Below, one piece after another: positions 9,608 to 18,154 of a stretch of 64,000 bases of DNA. The notes beneath the pieces are model-generated. The model saw only the letters and a list, made by a program, of their open reading frames with translations. It searched no databases and had not been told where the DNA came from. The stretch is from Bartonella sp. DGB1 (GTDB lineage Bacteria; Pseudomonadota; Alphaproteobacteria; Rhizobiales; Rhizobiaceae), in assembly GCF_041345015.1 (NCBI RefSeq), contig NZ_CP166769.1:992001-1056000 (forward strand). Direction: 5' to 3'. The first letter of the stretch is position 1. The number at the start of each line of letters is the position of its first letter. A program made the translations under genes and the position numbers.

Positions 9608-10037
9608 TTACCCAACCTCGAGGATTAAAATTATCTGCCAATTCGCTAGCTTGTTCCTTTTTACTAACATAGCTAGACCTTTCGTCGCCTTTAATCATTT
9701 TTAAAAGACTTCTTACTGCGGTTTCTTTTCCTTGTTTGGCATTTTCTAATAAGAAATCTGTTAGCTGTTCTTCTTTTTGCAAAATAAAATATTCACGCAT
9801 CGATAATAAACCAGCAAATGACACCTGAAATACAGATAGCTCTAGCTTTAGCAAAATTGCTATTTTTTCATCTGACCAATTTAAACCCAATAATTTTTTA
9901 ACCTTCTCTAATTCTTCTGTAGAAGGCGTATAAACACCGTTACGCATTATTCCTTGGGTCATTACCGTGGAAATATTAGTAACTTTCTGTGGAAAACTTA
10001 CGTTTTTGTTATTTTTTCCTTGCTTAGCATGTTTCAT
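9597..10037 (-). CDS. Putative terminase small subunit
   Basis: Encodes about 146 residues from the ATG at 10037; a TTG at 10112 preceded by a strong AGGAGG gives a 171-residue form and is a real alternative. The protein is helical, with a helix-turn-helix-like centre (LNWSDEKIAILLKLELSVFQ) and a charged C-terminus. The slot between the HNH gene and the large terminase is that of the small subunit, which recognises packaging sites. Function is by position. Confidence 0.6.
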   Translation of the reverse strand: MKHAKQGKNNKNVSFPQKVTNISTVMTQGIMRNGVYTPSTEELEKVKKLLGLNWSDEKIAILLKLELSVFQVSFAGLLSMREYFILQKEEQLTDFLLENAKQGKETAVRSLLKMIKGDERSSYVSKKEQASELADNFNPRGWVNAK

Positions 10038-10150
10038 AATTGCAAAAATCATCCCAAAATCAAAGTTTTTTTTAAAAAAAAAATCTCCAGAGTTGAGCCC
10101 CCTCCCGAACAAAAGAGAGCCTCCTAAAAAGCTAACTATTACCCCCCCTT

Positions 10151-10360
10151 TTAATTATTTTGTCGCATTTTCTTAGCCAGGGAGGTTTTCTTATTATGGC
10201 AAGAAGCACATAAAACCTGCAGATTACCTAAATCTGTACGGCTTCCACCATCTTTTATCTCTTTAATATGGTCAACATATAAACGTTTGGTGGAGTTACA
10301 CCAGCTACACTTATAACATGCACGCTTTAAAGCCTGCTTACGTAATGATAACCACTCCAT
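10151..10360 (-). CDS. HNH endonuclease
   Basis: 69 residues with a full HNH finger: CYKCSWC zinc pair, VDHIKEIKDGG carrying the catalytic His, the Asn in DLGNLQVLC, and CASCHNKK as the second zinc pair and final His. Short HNH proteins next to terminase are common in HK97-like phages and assist packaging cleavage. It is the first gene of the minus-strand structural operon. Confidence 0.9.
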   Translation of the reverse strand: MEWLSLRKQALKRACYKCSWCNSTKRLYVDHIKEIKDGGSRTDLGNLQVLCASCHNKKTSLAKKMRQNN

Positions 10361-10654
10361 CCAAGACTAAAAAAAACTATCCTTAACCCTTGGTATAAAA
10401 CCAATGGAACTAACACTACTGCCTATAGATGATTTATTAAATGATATCTTCATACAACCAATTTACTACTGCTATAAACAAAGTAACAGAGTCTGTAGAA
10501 CGTAATTTTAAATAAAATCGATAAAAATAAATGTTTATAACTATATATTTAAGTTTATTATTATATAAGAAGATGTTCTTATTATGCTAGTCAATATCTA
10601 CTTAGCTAATTATCGATTATTTATTGTATTTATTAATTATTTTATGAGGTTATT
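10361..10654. other. Intergenic region between structural operon and barrel gene
   Basis: About 290 AT-rich bases without a supported gene, holding the divergent upstream regions of the HNH gene and the barrel gene. A near-palindromic ACAGAGTCTGT lies at 10,486-10,496. A ribosome site GAGG at 10,646-10,649 precedes the barrel start. Confidence 0.5.
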
Positions 10655-11558
10655 ATGAAATTAAAATATTTGTCTTATATTTTACTTGGTTCAGTTTTTT
10701 CAATGAGTCAAGTATCTGCTACTACTGTAAGTAAAAAAAACCTACTTACCAAAAGCATCCGCTAGTAAAGTTTTAAATAACAAAAAGAATGATGACAATT
10801 GGTCTGGGTTTTATCTAGGTGCGGCAGATTCTTTTGCGATAAATCGCATAAAAAATCCTTCTATAAAATCAACAATAACTACAAAAAAGGACGGTTCGAG
10901 TTCAGATTATGAAACCAAGGAACTTGGCAAAAGTAAAATGAATTCGGTTAATTCCAGATCTCTTTTAACGGGTTTGTTCTTAGGTTATAATCATGCAATT
11001 ACCGAGCAAATAGTTGTAGGTGCGGAATTAGATATATATGCTAAATTAACTTTATCTCATCGACATTATAAAGGAGCCAGTGAGCCAAAAGACGATGAAC
11101 TCCCTAGGAAGATTGAGCATATAGAATTGCCTTTAAATGACTATTTAGATGGTACTTTACGTGCTCGATTAGGATGGAATTTAGGTGATTTTTTACCTTA
11201 TGTTGCTGGTGGTATTAATGCAGTGTATGATTTACCAGAATATGACATTGAAAAGTTCGCTAAAAATAAATTAACACAGATAATAGACAGAAAAGACAAA
11301 CTAGAGAACATAATAACAAAAGTTGAAAAGGATAATAACTTACATTTTGGCTGGACATTAGGAGCGGGTTTCGAATATAAACTAGATAAAAATACAAGTA
11401 TTAGAGCAGAATACCGTTATAGTAACAGTTTTTCTAATTACGAGAAAAAAATAACTTATACCAACAAAACAGATACCAACGAAAATACTACTTTAACTTA
11501 TGGATTAAACGGTCTCAGTAGCCATGATGTACGTATTGGCTTCAGCTATCATTTCTAA
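10655..11558 (+). pseudogene. Outer-membrane beta-barrel protein (Omp25/hemin-binding type), frameshifted at a poly-A
   Basis: The ATG at 10655 follows a GAGG site and starts a signal peptide (YILLGSVFSMSQVSA). After 26 codons the frame meets eight A at 10,733-10,740 and soon stops. Removing one A joins it to the open frame through NWSGFYLGA, the hallmark start of Omp25/Hbp-type eight-strand barrels, down to the barrel end VRIGFSYHF. The restored product would be about 300 residues. The part from 10938 is open by itself but lacks a signal peptide. It may be phase-variable, decayed or a sequencing artefact. It interrupts phage genes and has a terminator of its own, so it is probably cargo. Confidence 0.8.
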
Positions 11559-11580
11559 GACCATTATATAGACTCTGTAA

Positions 11581-11610
11581 AACCCTATAATTTTTTTATA
11601 GGGTTTTTTT
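11581..11610 (+). terminator. Rho-independent terminator of the barrel gene
   Basis: The inverted repeat AACCCTATAA / TTATAGGGTT is followed by a run of T, 22 bases after the barrel stop. Confidence 0.85.
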
Positions 11611-11731
11611 ATTGTTTTTATTTAAGGGAACAAATACTAGTGTTAGAACTTAACATCACTGCTTTAAATCCACAAAGCAAATAACTTAATAGATATAAAC
11701 CTTTAGCACAACCCCAAGCAAGCACTTCATT

Positions 11732-11766
11732 AAAAAAAGCCCCGCATTTATTACGGAGCTTTTTCT
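11732..11766 (-). terminator. Rho-independent terminator of the lipoprotein gene
   Basis: On the minus strand, AAAAAGCTCCG pairs imperfectly with CGGGGCTTTTTTT around a short loop and ends in T, just after the lipoprotein stop. Confidence 0.75.
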
Positions 11767-11783
11767 ATCAACTGCTCGAAAAA

Positions 11784-12290
11784 TTAGAGTAATTCAGCAT
11801 TATGACTTAATGGAAAAATTTTCATAACATGTGTTTTACAAACTTTCCTAATACCTTCATTAAAATTTTTCTCATAATCAGAAAATCCATAATCACGACC
11901 TAGAAAAACAGCGAAATAATCATCAGGCAGTTTGTTCCTTGTTACTTTCGGGGTAAAAGCAAAAAACGGAGTATCTCCTACATAACCACCTTGAGGATTT
12001 TTAACATTTACCAATCCGCATACATAAGTCAACGGTTGAGAATCCCCAGCAACATAAATTTTAGATGCTTGTACAAAAGAATAGCGCGCAGAATAAGGGT
12101 CTTTAACTAAACTTTTAACAGCTTCTTTAACTTTATTTTCTATTGAATCGGAAAGTTTAATTGGAGTTACTTTATATGGGGGATACCCATGATCAGCAGT
12201 TAAAGTTCTTTCGACAATATTAAATGAACCACAAGCAGATAATCCAAAACAACAAAAGAACACAATAGGTAAACAAATTTTTCTATACAT
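11784..12290 (-). CDS. Predicted lipoprotein (prophage cargo)
   Basis: 168 residues from the ATG at 12290, which is preceded by a GGAAAGAG-like site; an ATG 12 bases upstream is possible. The N-terminus is a lipoprotein signal with lipobox LSAC (cleavage before Cys about residue 17). The rest is soluble with two more Cys, in YVCGLVN and RKVCKTH. I do not recognise the family. It has its own terminator and lies with the barrel gene between the structural and replication blocks, the usual place of lysogenic-conversion genes. An envelope role is inferred only from the lipobox. Confidence 0.65.
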   Translation of the reverse strand: MYRKICLPIVFFCCFGLSACGSFNIVERTLTADHGYPPYKVTPIKLSDSIENKVKEAVKSLVKDPYSARYSFVQASKIYVAGDSQPLTYVCGLVNVKNPQGGYVGDTPFFAFTPKVTRNKLPDDYFAVFLGRDYGFSDYEKNFNEGIRKVCKTHVMKIFPLSHNAELL

Positions 12291-12386
12291 AACTCTTTCC
12301 ATTTCACAAATAACTTATAACATGTTTTAATATATTACAAATACCATACCTTACATACCGTGATAATTAACAATATTAACTAACTC

Positions 12387-13268
12387 TTATATATCCACAT
12401 TTAAATCACGTGGTTTTCTTATACCAGCTTGTAAACCTAAGTTAATAGTCGCTAATACATCCTTAGCCTTTAATCCTAAATAGAAACTATTATGTTCTAA
12501 TTTTGATATAGCTTCTATCTTACTTAACACATGAGCACCAACCAAGGTACCAAGATTAAAAGCCGAGGTAGATAACTTATTAATAGCTGTACCAGTAGCG
12601 GAATAACGAAGCTGTTGCATTTCCTCAGCCACTAATTTATCTACATAGCGACGAAAATTATCGTCAAGCAAAGAACTTACAGATGGCTTTTTAACTCTAG
12701 TAACATGCTTAACAGCGGGCTTAGGCTTTGTGATTATGTCTTTTATCCAGTTAGGCAAAGTAACAATATTAGTAAAACTACCCTTAGCTATATATTTCTT
12801 ACCATCTTCCAGAATAGCACCGCTAGCAATAACATAACCACCGGCACCACGCACATCTACCCCTTGAGGCAAATCTCCTGTAGCATTACCTAGCATTACA
12901 TCTTTTGGTTGTTTAAAATAAAAATGAATGCCGTTATTAGCTGTAATAACTGTAAAAATATTGCTAATATCATATTCATAGTGTTTAAATAGCTCTAATA
13001 GATTAGCCACACCATCAACATTAGCTTTTTTATCAGCATCTAACACTATTAAGTTAGATTTTCCTAAATCTATAGCTGGTATTGCATCTGGGTAATTGTC
13101 CCACCAAAGTTTTATCTGCTCTAAATCTAAGGTTGAAATAGCGCGCCAGCTTTGTTTTAATAAAGGTGCTTTAGCTCGCTTACCTTTTCCCCTACATGGA
13201 AAGATATAATAACCTGCTTTTGCTAATGTTACAGCGGATAAATAATTTTGCTCTTTAAGCTTTTCCAT
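12387..13268 (-). CDS. Primase-polymerase (prim-pol) domain protein
   Basis: 293 residues with the bifunctional primase/polymerase N-terminal fold: AGYYIFPCRGKGKRAKAP near the start, WWDNYPDAIPAIDLG, the catalytic acidic motif VLDADKK, HFYFKQP, and GVDVRGAGGYVIASG. Phage prim-pols start DNA synthesis at the phage origin, often with a helicase. No helicase domain follows here, so a host helicase or another protein would be needed. It is the last gene of the minus-strand early operon, 6 bases after the previous stop. Confidence 0.85.
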   Translation of the reverse strand: MEKLKEQNYLSAVTLAKAGYYIFPCRGKGKRAKAPLLKQSWRAISTLDLEQIKLWWDNYPDAIPAIDLGKSNLIVLDADKKANVDGVANLLELFKHYEYDISNIFTVITANNGIHFYFKQPKDVMLGNATGDLPQGVDVRGAGGYVIASGAILEDGKKYIAKGSFTNIVTLPNWIKDIITKPKPAVKHVTRVKKPSVSSLLDDNFRRYVDKLVAEEMQQLRYSATGTAINKLSTSAFNLGTLVGAHVLSKIEAISKLEHNSFYLGLKAKDVLATINLGLQAGIRKPRDLNVDI

Positions 13269-13274
13269 AACTAC

Positions 13275-13862
13275 CTACCCCACAAACAAGCTCTTACAAT
13301 TACGGTTAACTTCTCGCAACTTTGATATTACTTCATCAGGAGTTAACTTCCTTCCCTCAAGCTGACGCCAAGAGAAATTATCCAATACATAAGCGTTAAT
13401 CGCATCAAGGTCTGCAGAATGTGAGTGAATAGTTTTTAAACCATAGTGATAATAATCTTCCCTAGTTAATAAACCATCTGCAACTAGCTTGTTATATTCA
13501 AAAGGACAAACATCCTCTAACACAATTTTACCATATTGCTTTATCGCTAGCTCAAGCTGTTCTTCTCGCGATTTGGTTAAGTTATTCTCAGATTCACGAC
13601 GAGACAAGATAGCTCTAACTAGCCTATAAAAATGGTCAATTGAAGGAACATAACCTTTTAATTCGCCATGATGCCCCATAAACAAATCATCAATTAATTT
13701 CTTAGTTTCATTAGCTGTTAGAGGTGCAACCGCCTTAGCATATTCAGTCATAAACATGCTGATATTTTCAATTAGGGTTAGCTTTGGTGAACGTAAAACC
13801 GTGAACAACCGCTTTATTTGTTCAGATTTCCTTTCAATTTCGTTAAGTTTAGCCTGTTGCAT
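13275..13862 (-). CDS. Hypothetical phage protein of the replication block
   Basis: 195 residues, mostly helical, with no motif that I recognise: an N-terminal coiled segment (LNEIERKSEQIKRLF) and a C-terminal charged helix. It overlaps the upstream DUF1376 gene by 14 bases and precedes the prim-pol gene by 6, so co-translation with replication genes is likely. A helicase-loader-like role would fit the position but is a guess. Confidence 0.55.
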   Translation of the reverse strand: MQQAKLNEIERKSEQIKRLFTVLRSPKLTLIENISMFMTEYAKAVAPLTANETKKLIDDLFMGHHGELKGYVPSIDHFYRLVRAILSRRESENNLTKSREEQLELAIKQYGKIVLEDVCPFEYNKLVADGLLTREDYYHYGLKTIHSHSADLDAINAYVLDNFSWRQLEGRKLTPDEVISKLREVNRNCKSLFVG

Positions 13863-14685
13863 TTACTTGCTCCTTTTGTCCAAAATCAGTAAAAACCTTA
13901 CTAAAATCCATATCTTTCACTGTTTCAGCCTGTCGCTTATGGTCATTGTTCCAGCTAGTAACGGGTAAGTTAATAACCTTTGCTGGTTCATCTTCCCAAC
14001 GCTTTTGGTTTAAAAATGTTGAAGGGTTAAGCCATTGATAACTCTCAGGTTTGGATTGCTTGTATCGTCGCAAACCATCCAAAATAACATCACAAGTTAC
14101 CGTCTCCCTAGCCAAGCTATAAGCTTTGATAGCTACTGACTTACCGACCTTATGCGGATATTCTTCCCAAAAAATATTAAAATCATCTGGAGGGATTTTT
14201 GCTTTTTTGACAAATACTTTAGTATTTGGTTTTTTATTATTCTGGTTCTGGTTCTGGTTAGCTTGATTTTGCTTGTCGTTTGCTTGTAGCAAATCGTTAG
14301 CAAAATTATTTTTTGCTTGGTTTTGCTTCTTAACCTCAGCTCCAAATTTACCAGCAAGTGAACGTTTCTCGCTGATTTCGGCTTTCTTTTCTATAGAGAC
14401 ACTAAGCTCTTCTCCAACTCTTGTGGACCACAATTTATCATCAGAAGTAACTATTATTTTGCCATCCTCTAATAAAAAGTCTAGAGCTTTAATAAATGTT
14501 TTAACTGTACAACCTGCATCATATGCTAATCTTTTAAAATCTTTAGTTATCGGTGATTGTTTATCATACATTAATGATATTAAACTAATATAAACCCCCT
14601 TCTCAACCGCGGTCATACTAGCCACACCAGCACGCCAATCAGAAGCAAACCATCTAACCCACGGTGTTTTATTATTTGCACTCAT
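13849..14685 (-). CDS. DUF1376 phage replication protein
   Basis: 278 residues. The N-terminal 100 carry the DUF1376 pattern (PWVRWFASDWRAGVASMTAV, EKGVYISLISLMYD), which includes a winged-helix-like part. A low-complexity Asn/Gln/Lys linker follows at about residues 130-150. The C-terminal part has YPHKVGKSVAIKAYSLAR and WLNPSTFLNQKRWED, as in phage initiator proteins related to DnaT/DnaD-like loaders. It probably recognises the origin or loads helicase. Confidence 0.8.
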   Translation of the reverse strand: MSANNKTPWVRWFASDWRAGVASMTAVEKGVYISLISLMYDKQSPITKDFKRLAYDAGCTVKTFIKALDFLLEDGKIIVTSDDKLWSTRVGEELSVSIEKKAEISEKRSLAGKFGAEVKKQNQAKNNFANDLLQANDKQNQANQNQNQNNKKPNTKVFVKKAKIPPDDFNIFWEEYPHKVGKSVAIKAYSLARETVTCDVILDGLRRYKQSKPESYQWLNPSTFLNQKRWEDEPAKVINLPVTSWNNDHKRQAETVKDMDFSKVFTDFGQKEQVNATG

Positions 14686-14732
14686 TGTTAATCTCCTTTG
14701 AATCTCTTTAACAATTTAAAAAATAGCAACAC

Positions 14733-14963
14733 TTACTTCTGTTCAGTATTCCCTACTTCAAAAATTACTTTTACCTTTAAGGCTGTTGTCATTTTTAAAA
14801 TTGTTTTTAGCTTAGGTTCCTTATTACCTACACGCCATTGATATAATGAAGAATAAGAACAGCCAGACAAGCCTTCTAAATCTTCTAAGGATAACCCTTG
14901 TTGCTTACGTACTTTATCAAGAGTAAAGCCGATGTCTTCAGGGCTGGTTATAAGATGTTTCAT
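14733..14963 (-). CDS. HTH (XRE-type) regulator
   Basis: 76 residues with a five-helix XRE DNA-binding domain: LDKVRKQQGLSLEDLEGLSG, then SSLYQWRVGNKEPKLKTILK. It is short, so it is essentially only the DNA-binding domain. It lies in the minus-strand early operon and may act as a second Cro-like or replication regulator. Confidence 0.75.
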   Translation of the reverse strand: MKHLITSPEDIGFTLDKVRKQQGLSLEDLEGLSGCSYSSLYQWRVGNKEPKLKTILKMTTALKVKVIFEVGNTEQK

Positions 14964-15128
14964 TATTTACTTTCCTTATTGCTTAGTCTTAGTAGTATTC
15001 TATTAAAAGTTGCAGGTTCATTTAGAAAATTGTAAAGTTAGAGAGACAAAAAACAAACTACAATTTAGAGAGGAATAAACTCATAACTAAAGAACCTGCA
15101 ACTATTACCAGCCATCAGACTGATAACT

Positions 15129-15374
15129 TTAATCATCATCACATATTTTAAAATATCTTGTAGTTGGACTCTTATCATCAACAATGTAGTTCTCTACGCT
15201 AGCACGCATTGGTAAACGTTCATCTAACCAAATATACCCAGCTTCTATACTATTATGATTTGCTATTCTAATGCTCGCTGTCACAGTGTTATCTCCACCC
15301 GCATGTATTTTAATGTCGTGTAGATATAACCCCTTACTAGCTAGAAATTGCTTTATCTCTTCTATATTAATCAT
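15129..15374 (-). CDS. Small hypothetical phage protein
   Basis: 81 residues, unrecognised, with a predicted alpha/beta look (IEEIKQFLASKGLYLHDIKI, then beta-rich SIRIANHNS) and an acidic end. It sits in the early minus-strand operon with normal spacing. Confidence 0.5.
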   Translation of the reverse strand: MINIEEIKQFLASKGLYLHDIKIHAGGDNTVTASIRIANHNSIEAGYIWLDERLPMRASVENYIVDDKSPTTRYFKICDDD

Positions 15375-15402
15375 TGCACGCTCCTATAATTGACATATTC
15401 AC

Positions 15403-15897
15403 CTAATTAACTGCTTCTGGTATTTGGCTCGCATCTGTTATTTCAGTAGGCGCGTCCTTTTTCTGGCTATTGTTATAATCTACTTGCTTATTATGCTCTC
15501 TAATTTCAGACTCTAGACAACAAAGAAAGCCACCAGAAACTGCTCCTGCATATAAGATAATTTCTTCTTCACCATGGAAAATTTTTAATATATCCCTGCC
15601 GTAACGGTCTCTGGATGCCTCAAACTTAAAATTATTATTCTTTGAAAATTGTAATTCTAAGTTTTTGTTTAAAATTAACCTTGAGATAATATTATTAGGA
15701 TAGGTTCTTACATGTCCATCTGTACCATAACGTTCTTTAAGTTCAGTCTCTAGCCGTTTCTTCTCTTCTTCTAATTTGTTATGTAACACTAACCCATCCA
15801 GTCGTCTGGCTTCTTTAGTTTGCTTTTGTAATTTTCTAAAAGCGTAATAAAAAACCAAAGATGGTAAAGTAGCTATTAATATTAAGATTGCAGTCAT
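15403..15897 (-). CDS. Membrane-anchored coiled-coil hypothetical protein
   Basis: 164 residues. A single N-terminal membrane segment (AILILIATLPSLVFYYAF) is followed by a charged coiled coil (EEEKKRLETELKERYG) and a soluble domain. A superinfection-exclusion or membrane role is possible from the topology and early position, but the family is not recognised. Confidence 0.5.
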   Translation of the reverse strand: MTAILILIATLPSLVFYYAFRKLQKQTKEARRLDGLVLHNKLEEEKKRLETELKERYGTDGHVRTYPNNIISRLILNKNLELQFSKNNNFKFEASRDRYGRDILKIFHGEEEIILYAGAVSGGFLCCLESEIREHNKQVDYNNSQKKDAPTEITDASQIPEAVN

Positions 15898-15911
15898 GTT
15901 AGTTTCCTTTG

Positions 15912-16247
15912 TTAAGTGGTTTTTTTACTTCTAAATTTTATATATTTTATCCTATTCCGCGGGAAATAGATTGCCTCATCTCCCCAGTCTTCGTTCTTAA
16001 CTCCTGTCACTTCCATCCAGGCACCATCAATATCTGACACATGTGTAGCGTACATCATTATGTCCCCGTTATCTAAGAGACAGACACCAGAATTAGGACT
16101 ATCTTTAAACAGATAGGTATTTGCACAATGAAACTTACAGTTATCCTCTGTTACAACTGTAATTTGAGTAATTGCGTTATTACTGAACATCTCCCGCCAT
16201 TCTGGAGCTAGATTAATTGTATTTCTCTGTAATTGTATGTTTTCCAT
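15912..16247 (-). CDS. Hypothetical phage protein
   Basis: 111 residues, beta-rich, with two Cys (NCKFHC, GVCLLD) and no membrane segment. It is the second gene of the early minus-strand operon after the Cro-like gene. No known family is recognised. Confidence 0.5.
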   Translation of the reverse strand: MENIQLQRNTINLAPEWREMFSNNAITQITVVTEDNCKFHCANTYLFKDSPNSGVCLLDNGDIMMYATHVSDIDGAWMEVTGVKNEDWGDEAIYFPRNRIKYIKFRSKKTT

Positions 16248-16286
16248 CTTAGTTTCCTTTTCCTACTATGGGCTGTTTGTGTTAAT

Positions 16287-16523
16287 CTATTCAACCTTAG
16301 GTTGTATTTCGCCAACGCAACTATTATCTTGCGGGGACGTTAGGTTATAAAAATCGTTAGGGGTTACCTGCCCTTCCGTAACCTCAAATATTTTTTTTAT
16401 AACTGCAGGCTTAGGTAACCGCTCCCTTGTTAAATAATACGATACAGATGCTTGAGAGACGCCTATAAGACACGCAAAATCTTTTTGTGACAGTCTATTA
16501 TCTTTTAAAAACTTGTTTAACAT
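16287..16523 (-). CDS. Cro-like HTH regulator
   Basis: 78 residues with a compact HTH (LKDNRLSQKDFACLIGVSQA, then SVSYYLTRERLPKPAVIK) and a short acidic tail. It is divergent from the repressor at 16620, giving the classic cI/cro switch layout, and heads the minus-strand early operon. Confidence 0.75.
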   Translation of the reverse strand: MLNKFLKDNRLSQKDFACLIGVSQASVSYYLTRERLPKPAVIKKIFEVTEGQVTPNDFYNLTSPQDNSCVGEIQPKVE

Positions 16524-16539
16524 GTTATAATTAATAACC

Positions 16540-16610
16540 TTTTGTGAATTGTAATAAAAAAATAAACTTATTTTGTGATTGTGTCAATAACTTTAATCTC
16601 TTTTTGTGGT
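16540..16610. promoter_or_regulatory. Candidate operator region between cro-like and repressor genes
   Basis: Three direct copies of a TTTTGTGA/TTTTGTGG motif occur at about 16540, 16571 and 16602, in the 96-base divergent region of the genetic switch. A related inverted copy (ATCACAGAAT) lies at 17,050-17,059 in the next promoter region. These are candidate repressor half-sites, by pattern only. Confidence 0.45.
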
Positions 16611-16619
16611 TTTTTAAAC

Positions 16620-16931
16620 ATGAGTAATAATATTATCAAAGATTTAAGAGCAAGAAAAAAGCTAACTCAGAAAGATTTAGCTGAGAAGGTAGGAGCTTCC
16701 CAAAGCCAAATAAATTATCTGGAAAAGGGTGAAAGAAAAATAACAAAAGAGTGGGCTGATAAGCTAGCTCCCGCCCTAGACACAACCCCAGCGACCTTAC
16801 TTTCTTCCGCCTTTGGCATAATAAAAGAAGAAGAAAGTCGTCTTTTAGCTCTATTTAAAGATTTAAAAGACGAAGAAAAGTCTATGTTTTTAAATTTTTT
16901 AGAAAACTATAAAAATACCATAAAAAAATAA
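16620..16931 (+). CDS. Phage repressor (XRE-type, short cI-like)
   Basis: 103 residues from the ATG at 16620; an in-frame ATG 45 bases upstream would add a non-conserved extension. An XRE HTH comes first (IKDLRARKKLTQKDLAEKVG, SQSQINYLEKGERKITKEWA), then a helical acidic C-terminal part. There is no LexA-type peptidase domain, so induction is not by RecA self-cleavage; two antirepressor-type genes downstream fit that. It faces the cro-like gene. Confidence 0.8.
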   Translation: MSNNIIKDLRARKKLTQKDLAEKVGASQSQINYLEKGERKITKEWADKLAPALDTTPATLLSSAFGIIKEEESRLLALFKDLKDEEKSMFLNFLENYKNTIKK

Positions 16932-17026
16932 CCTCATCAATTTGCGCTGACGTTAATTCTTTTTCTATTGCAATTATAAATTCTATATCCCGCTTTTTAC
17001 ACATTTTTATTTCCCTTATTTAAAAT

Positions 17027-17070
17027 AATAACATTTTGTTATTGACATAATCACAGAATGTTATTAAACT
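17027..17070 (+). promoter_or_regulatory. Candidate rightward early promoter with palindromic operator
   Basis: TTGACA at 17,042-17,047 is followed after 17 bases by TAAACT. A perfect inverted repeat AATAACA-TTT-TGTTATT (17,027-17,043) overlaps the -35 box. It precedes the plus-strand recombination operon. Confidence 0.5.
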
Positions 17071-17136
17071 ATAACCCATAGACCACGAAGAAGCAACCGC
17101 AGATCTGGTCTAGGTAAGAAGATAAGAAGTCATAAA

Positions 17137-17262
17137 ATGAACGAATTAGAAGAGATAAAGAAATTAGCTAAACAGATAATAAGCACAGGTGATAATAGGC
17201 TTAATTTACAATTATACAGCTTACTATGCGCCCTAGCTGATAAGGCTAAAGATAAATTATGA
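17137..17262 (+). CDS. Small hypothetical phage protein (41 aa)
   Basis: A 41-codon frame starting at an ATG (MNELEEIKKLAKQIIS), predicted helical, at the head of the plus-strand early operon. The short gap to the next small gene supports translation. Function unknown. Confidence 0.45.
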   Translation: MNELEEIKKLAKQIISTGDNRLNLQLYSLLCALADKAKDKL

Positions 17263-17270
17263 GGTACGAA

Positions 17271-17381
17271 ATGATTAAAAAAATACCAGTAGGTTTTAAT
17301 AAAGTAATGATTATTAAACAATTACCTAACGGCGCAATAAGCAGAAAGATTGTCCCCGCTCTAGAACAGGCAGTAAGTTAA
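17271..17381 (+). CDS. Small hypothetical phage protein (36 aa)
   Basis: A 36-codon frame (MIKKIPVGFNKVMIIKQL), preceded by a GAGG at 17,260-17,264 within the end of the previous frame. Function unknown. Confidence 0.4.
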   Translation: MIKKIPVGFNKVMIIKQLPNGAISRKIVPALEQAVS

Positions 17382-17458
17382 AGTTTTCAGGCACTGTAGT
17401 GGTTAATTGATTTCGGCGATTAGCCACAAAATAAGACGTTACTTAGGAGTATAAAAAT

Positions 17459-17968
17459 ATGGAGCCTATTACCCAAGAGTTAGTAGAAGGTCTAACCCCT
17501 CAAGCAATAGCTAATTTTTACGGCGCTCTAACCGCAACAAAAACCTACCGTACAGTTGATTACAGCGGTAAATTTATTTCAAGCTTTGATGTTAAAGAAC
17601 CATTTAGCATTATAAAACTTTATGCTTTTTTACATTATAGTTATAGCTTTTTTAAAAGATTTTTTAAGGTTGAGTTATTTAACGAGGAATTTAAAAATAT
17701 CAACGGGATATATGTTGTTCCTAGTATATACGAGCAATATAAAAATATATCGTTAGAAGGAAGAGAATATTTACCCCAAGCTATTATTAAAGAATTTGAT
17801 GAGTTTAACAAAACAGTAGATGCATTAGACGAAAAGAAAAGTCCTATTCCTTACCCTAAAGACTGTCAATGGAAATCCTTAAAAAGGATATTCTTATGGA
17901 TTATATATAATCAAATGTCAAAGACTGACGAAGAACTAAGAATAAAACTATCAAGAAAGGTTAATTAA
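17459..17968 (+). CDS. Hypothetical phage protein
   Basis: 169 residues in the early plus-strand operon; the ribosome site TTAGGAG lies just upstream. It is helical and aromatic-rich, with no membrane segment that I am sure of (AFLHYSYSFFKRFF is amphipathic). The family is not recognised. Confidence 0.5.
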   Translation: MEPITQELVEGLTPQAIANFYGALTATKTYRTVDYSGKFISSFDVKEPFSIIKLYAFLHYSYSFFKRFFKVELFNEEFKNINGIYVVPSIYEQYKNISLEGREYLPQAIIKEFDEFNKTVDALDEKKSPIPYPKDCQWKSLKRIFLWIIYNQMSKTDEELRIKLSRKVN

Positions 17969-18048
17969 TGAATATTGGCTTAATTTTATTATGTGTATTA
18001 ATAGCTCTGTTTATTATTTTAGCTATTTCGCCTAATTCAAATCAGTAA
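17968..18048 (+). CDS. Tiny membrane peptide (26 aa)
   Basis: A 26-codon frame whose ATG shares a base with the previous stop (TAATG), giving coupled translation. It is almost all one hydrophobic helix (IGLILLCVLIALFIILAI). Function unknown. Confidence 0.4.
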   Translation: MNIGLILLCVLIALFIILAISPNSNQ

Positions 18049-18154
18049 ATCAACCCTGCCCTTTACGGGGGTAATAACTAAAGATTATCAAACAATTTAA
18101 AGATTAATGCGATTTCTCGCCACGGATGTGCTTTGTCTAAAATAGGATAATAAA

